This document shows positions 36,987-44,638 of a stretch of DNA of 64,000 nucleotides, one piece after another. A model generated the notes under the pieces. It saw only the letters and a program-made list of their open reading frames with translations, searched no databases and was not told where the DNA came from. A program made the translations under genes and the position numbers. The stretch's first letter is position 1, and every line of letters starts with the position of its first letter. The stretch comes from Clostridiales bacterium (lineage in GTDB: Bacteria; Bacillota; Clostridia; Saccharofermentanales; Saccharofermentanaceae), in NCBI GenBank assembly GCA_017428545.1, contig JAFRQR010000020.1, positions 62,001 through 126,000 of the forward strand. Reading direction: 5' to 3'.

Positions 36987-37982
36987 TTACAAATCGTTTT
37001 CTAACACTTTTCGCTCACGGTAATCTTTAGGACTTATTCCGAACCGTTCTTTGAAAGACTTGGAAAAATAACTCATATTGGAATACCCGGAGCGCGACGC
37101 TGCCTCGGAAACGTTTATCTTTTCACGCACGAGAAGCGCAGCCGCGTATTCCAGACGCATTTCCTGAACGTAGGCATGCAATGAGGTATCGTACATCTGC
37201 CGGAACAGACGGTTGAGTTTCGAAAGACTCATCGCAAGTTTCACTGCCACAGAAGGGGCATCGTAATCCTCATACGGAACCAGCTGGATCTTCTCCCGAA
37301 GATGCTCGATGGAAAGGCGGTCCTGCGGATCGATATTCTGTTCCTTTTTCTGTATGCCCTTGTCTTCCCCGTTGGCGATCTTCATGAGTATCTGGGCGGT
37401 AAGCTCGATCATCTTGGTTTCCAGATAGACATCCTTATATTCCGCATAACGGTCAGCGCTGTCGATTTCAGAAAGGATCCTGAACATTTCCGGAGTGATC
37501 CTCGTCTTCTCCACTCGGGTAAATACCATCTGCTCTATCCGTAAAGCCTCCTTCTCCGAAAAGAGCATATGCAGAAGCCCGGAAAACCGTTCCGTTTTCA
37601 TCTGCAGGCTTCGGAACCGGTAATGCCGTCCGCTGGGATAGAACATAGAAGTACCGATGTTATCATTTCTGTAGATACACACTTCTCCCCGCTTCATGAC
37701 CACCTTCTGGAAACGCGGCGAGGCGGGATCCTCTCCCACCTGCCACTCGATATCCTGATTTAGGTTGAAAATGATCTGCACTTCATCCAGTCCCGCATTA
37801 TCACATTTCTTTGCAGCCGTATCCTGTGAAAAGGACAGATCCCAACTGTAGTACAGGACATCATTTCTGGATTTTTCTTTCCGGATCTTGGCCGTACCGA
37901 TCTCCTCGGGGAAACCTTTTGCTCCATCCATGTACTGATACAGATCATCTGTGCTGATCAATTTTTTTCTTTCTCTGCTCAT
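36987..37982 (-). CDS. AraC-family regulator of the ABC pairs
   Basis: 331 residues. The ATG at 37982 shares its A with the stop of the previous gene (TAATG). The first 220 residues form a ligand-binding part without an evident cupin motif. The last 100 residues have two helix-turn-helix motifs: VAVKLAMSLSKLNRLFRQMYD, and VSEAASRSGYSNMSYFSKSFKERFG followed by ISPKDYRE. It sits between ABC pair B and pair A, in the same direction, like YbtA next to ybtP/ybtQ. It likely controls one or both pairs. Confidence 0.88.
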   Translation of the reverse strand: MSRERKKLISTDDLYQYMDGAKGFPEEIGTAKIRKEKSRNDVLYYSWDLSFSQDTAAKKCDNAGLDEVQIIFNLNQDIEWQVGEDPASPRFQKVVMKRGEVCIYRNDNIGTSMFYPSGRHYRFRSLQMKTERFSGLLHMLFSEKEALRIEQMVFTRVEKTRITPEMFRILSEIDSADRYAEYKDVYLETKMIELTAQILMKIANGEDKGIQKKEQNIDPQDRLSIEHLREKIQLVPYEDYDAPSVAVKLAMSLSKLNRLFRQMYDTSLHAYVQEMRLEYAAALLVREKINVSEAASRSGYSNMSYFSKSFKERFGISPKDYRERKVLENDL

Positions 37983-39718
37983 TAATCCATCTTCCAATTC
38001 TGTGAAAGCATCTGCTGCTGTGTCATATGCCGATAAAGACTATCTTTTTCCATCAATGCGGAAGGCGTGCCTTCTTCGGCAACGACTCCATCCTTCAGTA
38101 CAACGATATGGTCGGCATTTGCGATCGTTCGCATACGGTGGGCAATGATCATTACGGTCTTGTTCCTGATCAGTCGGGAAAGCGCTTCCTGGATCACTGT
38201 CTCGTTTTCTGCATCGAGAGAAGCCGTTGCTTCATCAAGAAGGATGATCGGCGCATCTTTCAGGAAAGCTCTCGCGATGGAAATACGCTGACGTTCACCT
38301 CCGGAAAGCTCGCTTCCGTTTTCTCCGATGCGGGTATTATATCCGTCAGGAAGAAGCGAAACGAAATCTTCGCAATTGGCCATTTTTGCAGCTTCGATAA
38401 CTTCTTCATCTGTAGCTCCTGCCTTACCGATACGGATATTCTCCATCACGCTGTTGTTAAAAAGTGTCACGTCCTGGAACACGATAGAGTAATTCTGAAG
38501 GAGAGTCTCCGGATCGATCCCTGAGATATCGGTTCCTCCAAGAGTGATCCTTCCGGATGTCGGATCCCAGAATCTTGCAGCCAGACGCGAGATCGTTGTT
38601 TTTCCTCCGCCGGAAGGACCGATCAAGGCAGTTACTTCTCCCTGCTTTGCCGTGAAACTGACATCTTTGAGGACCGTCGTATCATCGGAATAATGGAATC
38701 CGACATGGTCAAATGTTATATCATATCCTGAATTGGTCATCTTATCCGACCCTGTCTGGATCTCATGGGAAAGCACTTCATCCAAACGCTCGCACTGGAT
38801 TCCGGTCGCGATGATCGCCGCAAAGTTCTGAAGCGTGATCTGCATCGGATCATAAAGACGGGAAACGATCATCAGGAACATAAAGAAAGTCAGGATAGAG
38901 ATCGTACCATCCGCAAAAAGAGCACCGCCAACGAGAGCTGTCGTTCCGATACCGATCTTGAGAATGATAGCAGCGGAGTTCACATACACAGCCATCTTCA
39001 ATTCCGTAAAAAGAGCCATCTTCTCGACTCTTCTGATCTTCTTCTCCAGACCATCCATGTATTTGTCCTGTGCATTGTTTGCACGCAGGTCACGGATCGA
39101 TTCAAGGCATTCCTGGATTCCGTCCGTCATATCCATCTTTACGGCCGTGTTTTTTCTTACTGCTCTTTTCTCCGCACCGGAACAGCTGATCACGATCAGA
39201 AAAGCAACCGGGATCACCCAGAAACTGGCAAGTGCCATACGCCAGTCAAAAAAGAAGAAAAGACTGATACCGACCAGGCCGGTAGATATGATCGCACCGA
39301 TCAGTTCCGGGATCCAGTGGCTGGAAGCCGTCTCGATAGAAGCACAGTCTCCCATAATATTGGTAGTAAGATCGGCAATATTCTTCTTCCCGAAATAAGA
39401 AAGAGGAAGCTTTCTTAACTTCTCGGCAATCGCGGTCCGTCTTACCCCGCTCTCACGATATGTAGACAAGAAAGTAGCATTGTACTGAAGGTAGTTGGTA
39501 AATGCGATAAGTGCTAAAATGACTGCACTTGCGATCAGATAGACCCCGATTCTGTTTTGGGAAAGTTCATCATCCAGAAGATCCTTGATCAGCATGTAAA
39601 GCACACCGGACGGCATCATCAGACAGATATTGGTCAGAGTACAGAAAAGACAGGCTTTTACCAGATCTTTTGCACCTTGTTCAGAGAGTGCATATTTGTG
39701 CATGAGTTTCTTTATCAT
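37982..39718 (-). CDS. ABC half-transporter, pair B second subunit
   Basis: 578 residues from the ATG at 39718, after AGGTAGG. Six helices and an ATPase with GPSGGGKTT, LSGGERQR, LLDEATASLD and IAHR. It overlaps by one base with the AraC gene downstream and lies 2 bp behind its partner, so pair B and AraC form one transcript. All catalytic positions look intact. Confidence 0.9.
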   Translation of the reverse strand: MIKKLMHKYALSEQGAKDLVKACLFCTLTNICLMMPSGVLYMLIKDLLDDELSQNRIGVYLIASAVILALIAFTNYLQYNATFLSTYRESGVRRTAIAEKLRKLPLSYFGKKNIADLTTNIMGDCASIETASSHWIPELIGAIISTGLVGISLFFFFDWRMALASFWVIPVAFLIVISCSGAEKRAVRKNTAVKMDMTDGIQECLESIRDLRANNAQDKYMDGLEKKIRRVEKMALFTELKMAVYVNSAAIILKIGIGTTALVGGALFADGTISILTFFMFLMIVSRLYDPMQITLQNFAAIIATGIQCERLDEVLSHEIQTGSDKMTNSGYDITFDHVGFHYSDDTTVLKDVSFTAKQGEVTALIGPSGGGKTTISRLAARFWDPTSGRITLGGTDISGIDPETLLQNYSIVFQDVTLFNNSVMENIRIGKAGATDEEVIEAAKMANCEDFVSLLPDGYNTRIGENGSELSGGERQRISIARAFLKDAPIILLDEATASLDAENETVIQEALSRLIRNKTVMIIAHRMRTIANADHIVVLKDGVVAEEGTPSALMEKDSLYRHMTQQQMLSQNWKMD

Positions 39719-39720
39719 TT

Positions 39721-41490
39721 TCAAACACCTACCTTCCACTCGATCGAACGGCTGTATTCATCAAACATCCGCTTATAAAGGCCTTCCAGACTCATAAGTT
39801 CGTCATGGGTCCCCTGTTCGGCCAGCTGTCCGTCCGAAAGGACGAAGATCCGGTCGGCATCCGCCACCGTACTCAGACGGTGCGCAATCATGATCACCGT
39901 CTTTTCCTTCGCCATTTCCGAGAATGCCGCCTGAACCTTTGTCTCATTATCCGGGTCCGCAAATGCCGTTGCCTCATCCAGGATCAGGATCGGCGCATCT
40001 TTCAGTACGGCTCTGGCGATCGTGATCCTCTGCTGCTCACCTCCTGAAAGATAAGTCCCTTTCTCGCCGATGATCGTATGGATCCCGTTCGGAAGTTTAT
40101 TGATGATATCCATACACTGTGCTTTTTCCAGCGCAGCCAGCACCTCTTCCTCAGTTGCAGAAGGTCTTCCCATCCGGACATTTTCCAGGATCGAAGTCTT
40201 GATAAGGCGGCTATCCTGGAAAACAAAGGAAACCTGATTCATAAGTTCCGAAGAAGACATATCCTTGATATCCACTCCGCCGATCATGATCTTTCCTTCT
40301 GAAACATCGAAGAAACGGACCAGAAGTTCTGCAAGAGTTGTTTTTCCCGATCCGGAAGGCCCGACCAGCGCCACATGTTCCCCGGAGCGGATCGACAGTG
40401 TCACATCAGAAACAGCCTCTCTGGTCGCATCCTTATAACGGTAGCTGACGTGCTCAAGCTGCACACTGCTGTCTTTGGGAGAAGATGCAGACTGGGTTTC
40501 CGGAAGCGGCTTTATCTCAAGGATCTGATCCACACGCTTAAGTGCATCGATCAAAGTCATCTCCGCCTCCCCGGAATATGCCACCTTTGTCAGTGCCACC
40601 GTGATCAGAGGCGTTACGATAATGTAGTACATGATATTCAGAATATCGGCGCTTGATGTTCCATTTCCCGTAATCAGGAATGCCGCGATAACAAGCGCCA
40701 GGAAGATCGCGTTGATGCAAGTCATAAACTCGATCATCGGTTTACGCAGCATAAGCGTATAATCCGTGGACCATTTTCCGAACCCGTCGATAGAAGATTT
40801 AAATCGGGCAAAAGAATGGACCGTCTGTCCGAAAGTCTTTACGACCGGAACTCCGCGGACATATTCTGTCGCTTCACTGCTCATGACTTCAAGAGCATTC
40901 TGGTATTCTTTCATTTTCTCCTGCATGTTCTTTCCCATAATTCTCATCATGCAGCAGAATCCGATGATTGCCGGGATCGTGCAGATCAGGCCGATCTTCC
41001 AGTTAAAAGCAAGCACCAGGACGATCAATCCGACAGGGGTGATGGCCGCTACAGTCTTATCTGCAAGATTATGCGCGATATAGGTTTCCGTTGCCGCAGT
41101 GGAATCATTCACGATTCTTCGGATCTTGCCGGTACCGTCCTCATCAAAGACTCCGAGCGGCAGGGTGATGATCCGTCTCATCAGCGCACTTCTCATATTC
41201 GCCTGTACACGGAATGCTGCGATATGCGTACATAAGAGAGCCAGAATATAGACCAGCAGTGCGCCGACCGTCACACCTACTGCGATCCAGGCATGTCCTT
41301 TGATCAGATCCGGATCCTGTCCTTCCACCGCGATCTTAATGATCCGCCACAGTTCATAAAACGGAATCAGCGACATAACAGCGCTTACCGCCGCGAGGAA
41401 TCTTCCCAGCAGGATCAGATTCTTATGCCCGCCGGCATAATTCCGTATGAGCTTCATGTGATCATACTTCTCTACTTTTGCCAAATTCAA
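39721..41490 (-). CDS. ABC half-transporter, pair B first subunit
   Basis: 589 residues if it starts at TTG 41490; TTG 41484 fits the AAAAGGAG site better, and ATG 41457 lacks a site. Six membrane helices, then GPSGSGKTT, LSGGEQQR, ILDEATAFAD and IAHR. The DEATAFADPDNE stretch groups it with the other first subunits. A TetR-type operator at 41507-41522 precedes it, and the first TetR gene lies just upstream with its own terminator in between. Confidence 0.88.
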   Translation of the reverse strand: MNLAKVEKYDHMKLIRNYAGGHKNLILLGRFLAAVSAVMSLIPFYELWRIIKIAVEGQDPDLIKGHAWIAVGVTVGALLVYILALLCTHIAAFRVQANMRSALMRRIITLPLGVFDEDGTGKIRRIVNDSTAATETYIAHNLADKTVAAITPVGLIVLVLAFNWKIGLICTIPAIIGFCCMMRIMGKNMQEKMKEYQNALEVMSSEATEYVRGVPVVKTFGQTVHSFARFKSSIDGFGKWSTDYTLMLRKPMIEFMTCINAIFLALVIAAFLITGNGTSSADILNIMYYIIVTPLITVALTKVAYSGEAEMTLIDALKRVDQILEIKPLPETQSASSPKDSSVQLEHVSYRYKDATREAVSDVTLSIRSGEHVALVGPSGSGKTTLAELLVRFFDVSEGKIMIGGVDIKDMSSSELMNQVSFVFQDSRLIKTSILENVRMGRPSATEEEVLAALEKAQCMDIINKLPNGIHTIIGEKGTYLSGGEQQRITIARAVLKDAPILILDEATAFADPDNETKVQAAFSEMAKEKTVIMIAHRLSTVADADRIFVLSDGQLAEQGTHDELMSLEGLYKRMFDEYSRSIEWKVGV

Positions 41491-41506
41491 TCACTCCTTT
41501 TAATTG

Positions 41507-41522
41507 GTTAGCTATCGCTAAC
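41507..41522 (-). promoter_or_regulatory. TetR-type operator before ABC pair B
   Basis: GTTAGC-TATC-GCTAAC, an exact consensus match. A partly symmetric GTTGATCGATAAC follows at 41524-41536 and may be a second weak site. Confidence 0.85.
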
Positions 41523-41544
41523 CGTTGATCGATAACTTATATAT

Positions 41545-41570
41545 TAAAAAAGAGCCTTGCGGCTCTTTTC
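41545..41570 (-). terminator. Terminator of the first tetR gene
   Basis: AAAAGAGCC and GGCTCTTTT pair around a 4-nt loop, followed by T6 on the - strand; it overlaps the end of the tetR gene. Confidence 0.88.
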
Positions 41571-42187
41571 TAATTCACTCCCATGATCTTCAGCCATCCC
41601 GGCATGAAGAATTCCTCCAGTGTATCCAGATATCTGAGAATCTTTTCATCGTCATCTTCATGGACGATCGGCTCGAAACATGCAGTCAGATATGCGGAAA
41701 GAAGCATATGTACCTCTCCTTCGCTCACATCACGCACCGCATACCCTTTTTCACGAAAAAATTCGAGAGCACGCATATATTCTTTCTGGTTTTCTTTCAC
41801 AAAATCATGTACGAAACTCTCATATCTCGTACCCTTGGAGCCATTCAGGAGAAGCCGGAACTCTTCCTTTCTCGGAAGGATCACCGACTTGATCAGATCC
41901 ATGATCGTTTCCCCGAAAAGTCCGCCGCCGTCTTTGTTTCTTACGGCCATCTCATACTTCTGGCGGATATGTCTTTCTGTCCAGTCACGGATCTCAGAAA
42001 CCAGCGGAGAAACGATCGCATCAAACATCGCCGCCTTATCCTCATAGTGTCTGTATAGTCCGGCAGAGGTCATGCCCGCACGGGCACCGATACTGCGGAT
42101 CGAAGCCGCTTCATATCCCTTTTCAAGGAACTCATCCTTGATGGCCTGATTCACTTTCCCATGGCTTATAGACTTATCTCTCGGCAT
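41570..42187 (-). CDS. TetR-family repressor 1
   Basis: 205 residues. The helix-turn-helix spans about 28-47 (ASIRSIGARAGMTSAGLYRHYEDK). The C-terminal ligand domain ends MPGWLKIMG. It is a clear paralog of the second TetR (56225-56839): same register in the DNA-binding part, the shared GTRYESFVHD/GTKYANFVHD stretch, and FFMPGW/FFIPGW ends. Its promoter overlaps a 31-bp palindrome, so it is autoregulated. It is the prime candidate to bind GTTAGC-N4-GCTAAC. The ligand is unknown. Confidence 0.92.
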   Translation of the reverse strand: MPRDKSISHGKVNQAIKDEFLEKGYEAASIRSIGARAGMTSAGLYRHYEDKAAMFDAIVSPLVSEIRDWTERHIRQKYEMAVRNKDGGGLFGETIMDLIKSVILPRKEEFRLLLNGSKGTRYESFVHDFVKENQKEYMRALEFFREKGYAVRDVSEGEVHMLLSAYLTACFEPIVHEDDDEKILRYLDTLEEFFMPGWLKIMGVN

Positions 42188-42214
42188 GTGGATCTGCTAT
42201 TCCTTCATAGTAAT

Positions 42215-42276
42215 CGGTGTTAGCTATCATCGATAACTAACACCGATATCATGCATCAGAATACTTCAGATGTCAA
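42215..42276 (-). promoter_or_regulatory. Promoter and operator of tetR 1
   Basis: TTGACA (42276-42271), 17-bp spacer and CATGAT (42253-42248) on the - strand. Directly downstream lies a palindrome at 42215-42245 with CGGTGTTAG/CTAACACCG ends; its core TTAGCTATC-N3-GATAACTAA is the 21-bp form also found before tetR 2. Confidence 0.85.
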
Positions 42277-42284
42277 GTTTTTTC

Positions 42285-43031
42285 TTATTTCTTTTTCCCC
42301 TGATTTGCTACAGCTTCCATCTTCGCTTTCAGCGCTTCCTGATCTCCGAGGTAATAGTGACGAAGCACTTTGAAGTCATCATCAAATTCATAGACCAGCG
42401 GAACTGCTGTCGGAATATTGACGCCGATGATATCTTCCGAAGACAGGTTATCGAAATACTTTACAAGAGCACGAAGAGAATTGCCGTGAGCTGCAATAAC
42501 TACACGCTTACCAGCCTTCATTTCCGGCTTGATCACTTCTTCAAAATACGGGATCACGCGCTCGATCGTTGTCTCGAGACTCTCATTTTTCGGAAGCAGC
42601 GAAGCATCCACATCGCGGAACATAGCCTGCTTTGTCGCGGAACGCTCATCACTGTCTTCCAGTTCCGGCGGCTTCACGTCAAAAGAACGTCTCCAGATCT
42701 TGACCTGCTCCTCACCGTACTTTTCTGCCGTCTCTGACTTATTCAGTCCCTGAAGGGCACCGTAGTGGCGTTCATTGAGTTTCCAGGACTTTACGACCGG
42801 AAGCCATGCGCGGTCCATCTCATCAAGCGCGATATTCAGTGTATGGATCGCACGCTTCAGATATGAAGTAAAGCAGATATCGAAGTCATACCCTTCAGCA
42901 AGAAGCACCTGACCTGCTGCTTTTGCCTCTTCTCTTCCTTTCTCGCTTAAGTCCACATCCGTCCATCCGGTAAACAGATTAAGCTTGTTCCACTCACTTT
43001 CTCCATGTCGGATCAAAACCAGTTTCATCAT
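42285..43031 (-). CDS. gpmA: 2,3-bisphosphoglycerate-dependent phosphoglycerate mutase
   Basis: 248 residues, the usual length of GpmA. It interconverts 3- and 2-phosphoglycerate, the step before enolase. The phospho-acceptor motif [10 protein letters not shown] is at 6-15 (His9), followed by [33 protein letters not shown] and [12 protein letters not shown] with the second catalytic His. AAGGAG precedes the ATG. It follows a copZ-like gene by 45 bp and shares its two TetR-type operators, so glycolysis is tied to the regulon. Its end abuts the tetR 1 promoter. Confidence 0.93.
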   Translation of the reverse strand: MMKLVLIRHGESEWNKLNLFTGWTDVDLSEKGREEAKAAGQVLLAEGYDFDICFTSYLKRAIHTLNIALDEMDRAWLPVVKSWKLNERHYGALQGLNKSETAEKYGEEQVKIWRRSFDVKPPELEDSDERSATKQAMFRDVDASLLPKNESLETTIERVIPYFEEVIKPEMKAGKRVVIAAHGNSLRALVKYFDNLSSEDIIGVNIPTAVPLVYEFDDDFKVLRHYYLGDQEALKAKMEAVANQGKKK

Positions 43032-43076
43032 TTTTCAGATCTCCTTTTCGTTTAATATATTTCTGTTCATTTCTCT

Positions 43077-43328
43077 TTAGAAAAGTCCGAAACGCTTCTT
43101 CTCATAGGGCGCCGCCGAGACCGAGAGGACCTGATATCCCGTATCCTCGATCGCTCTTTCCAGCACATTCATTTTCGGCTGATTTTCCGCGACAAAAGAA
43201 CTCTCCCCCTTCACATGGGAACTCTTTACTTTCTTTGCTCCCGGAACCACTCTCCGGATCACATCATTGATATGCGCCTCGCACATGCTGCAGGACATAC
43301 CTTCTATCTTCATAGTGATCTGATACAT
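43077..43328 (-). CDS. Heavy-metal-associated domain protein (CopZ-like)
   Basis: 83 residues. The N-terminal MKIEGMSCSMCEAHIN carries the metal-binding CxxC (Cys13 and Cys16) of HMA domains, which hold copper or other soft metals. The family fold beta-alpha-beta-beta-alpha-beta fits, but the end is an unusual Lys/Arg-rich tail. There is no copper ATPase nearby. AGGAGG precedes the ATG, and it is the first gene of the unit with gpmA. Confidence 0.85.
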   Translation of the reverse strand: MYQITMKIEGMSCSMCEAHINDVIRRVVPGAKKVKSSHVKGESSFVAENQPKMNVLERAIEDTGYQVLSVSAAPYEKKRFGLF

Positions 43329-43387
43329 ACCTTACCTCCTTTTTTACATCACTTAGCTTCACAAAGCATCTCCCCCCTTATCCTTCC

Positions 43388-43403
43388 GTTAGCACCGACT
43401 AAC
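43388..43403 (-). promoter_or_regulatory. TetR-type operator in the copZ-like/gpmA leader
   Basis: GTTAGC-ACCG-ACTAAC, one change in the second half. It lies about 60 bp downstream of the promoter at 43467-43495, so it could block elongation or support looping. Confidence 0.7.
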
Positions 43404-43463
43404 CCTCGCGCACATAACGGCGCTCATTGCTAGTTAAAATGCTCTGTTTCATGGAAATTCGCA

Positions 43464-43495
43464 GTTAGTATATGCTAACCTCGACCAAAAAGCAA
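43464..43495 (-). promoter_or_regulatory. Promoter and operator of copZ-like/gpmA
   Basis: TTGCTT (43495-43490), 17-bp spacer and TATACT (43472-43467) on the - strand. GTTAGT-ATAT-GCTAAC at 43464-43479 overlaps the whole -10. Confidence 0.8.
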
Positions 43496-43547
43496 GCGCC
43501 CAATTAAATTTTATCAAATCACTCTGGAAATCTTTTTCCGAAGCAAG

Positions 43548-44453
43548 TCAAGCCGGGGTATCTTCGCTCTTGTCGTGATGCAGGTTCCAGTACCAGCGGA
43601 AGACGGCCATTCCGATGATGATCACATATCCGCAGATACTTAAGGCTGCCGGGATCTCGTCGAAGAAAATGATGCCCAAAAGCGCCGAGAACACCACCTG
43701 TGTATTGTCAAAAACACCGATCTTTCTGGCCGGGGCAAACTTATAAGCGGAAGTAATAGAAAACTGCGCGATCGCCGCAAAAATGCCTGCAGCGATCAGG
43801 CACAGAAGCTGCCAGGCTTCCATCATCTTGAAGTCGAAGATCATAAACGGGAGTGCTAAAAGGCAGGAGAATAGCGAGAAGCAAAGAACGATGATCGATG
43901 TCCGTTCCTTTCTTCTTCCAAGAAGCCGCACGAAAGAATAGGCAATTCCGGCTCCGGCACCGCCCCAGATACCGGCAAGTGCCGGGATCATGGATACATC
44001 CGCAGAGGGCCTTGCTATGAGAAGCACACCCGAGAATGCCACAAGTGTCGTCAGAATGTCGATTTTTGTCGGTTTTTCCTTAAGGATCGGGATCGACGCC
44101 AGGATCGCAAAGAACGGAGAAAGCTTATTGAGCATATTCGCATCTGCCAGAGGAAGATGATCGATGGCGTAGAAATTGCAAAGAAGCCCTGTCGTTCCGA
44201 AAAGACAGCGAAGGAAGACATACTTTCCGTTTCCCTTCTTCATCTTAAACTTGTCTTCCGACCGAAGAAGCGTCACCGCCGCGATCACGGCGGCAAAAGC
44301 ATTGCGGAAGAAGGCTTTCTCCATAGTCGGCACATCCCCGCTCAGCTTTACAAAGAAGGTCATCAGGGCAAACCCCAGCGCCGCCGCTAAGATACAGGCG
44401 ATCCCCTTGGCATCCGAACTCTGAAGTTTTATCCCGTGGCCTTTTCCTTTCAT
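43548..44453 (-). CDS. EamA/DMT-family transporter
   Basis: 301 residues with ten membrane helices arranged as two EamA repeats. GIACILAAALGFALMTFFVKL starts the first and AGIWGGAGAGIAYSFVRLLGRR the second; the end FDNTQVVFSALLGIIFFDEIP is a usual EamA feature. These carriers export metabolites such as amino acids; the substrate is not predictable. A promoter (TTTACG-17-TACAAT) may lie near 44530-44560. No TetR-type operator is seen before it. Confidence 0.87.
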   Translation of the reverse strand: MKGKGHGIKLQSSDAKGIACILAAALGFALMTFFVKLSGDVPTMEKAFFRNAFAAVIAAVTLLRSEDKFKMKKGNGKYVFLRCLFGTTGLLCNFYAIDHLPLADANMLNKLSPFFAILASIPILKEKPTKIDILTTLVAFSGVLLIARPSADVSMIPALAGIWGGAGAGIAYSFVRLLGRRKERTSIIVLCFSLFSCLLALPFMIFDFKMMEAWQLLCLIAAGIFAAIAQFSITSAYKFAPARKIGVFDNTQVVFSALLGIIFFDEIPAALSICGYVIIIGMAVFRWYWNLHHDKSEDTPA

Positions 44454-44583
44454 CTTGTATATTCGCCCGCAAGAGCATACCCGTCAGGGGAAGCATCCTG
44501 CGAAGATCCGTCCTTTTCTTCTAAATTGCCAACATTGTATCTTTTTCTCAACGTGACGTAAATAACGAAAAGGCATGAATACA

Positions 44584-44606
44584 GTGCTTTTCTGAACGAA
44601 AAGCAT
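44584..44606. repeat. Inverted pair of the AAAAGCAC word
   Basis: GTGCTTTT at 44584-44591 is followed, after CTGAACG, by AAAAGCAT at 44599-44606, giving a 7-bp stem. It lies between the EamA gene and the end of the FtsX permease gene. No T-run is close, but the position downstream of a gene end would suit an RNA end or stabiliser. Confidence 0.6.
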
Positions 44607-44638
44607 GGACATCTCGGTTTCTCCGAAAAGGAAGGGCT

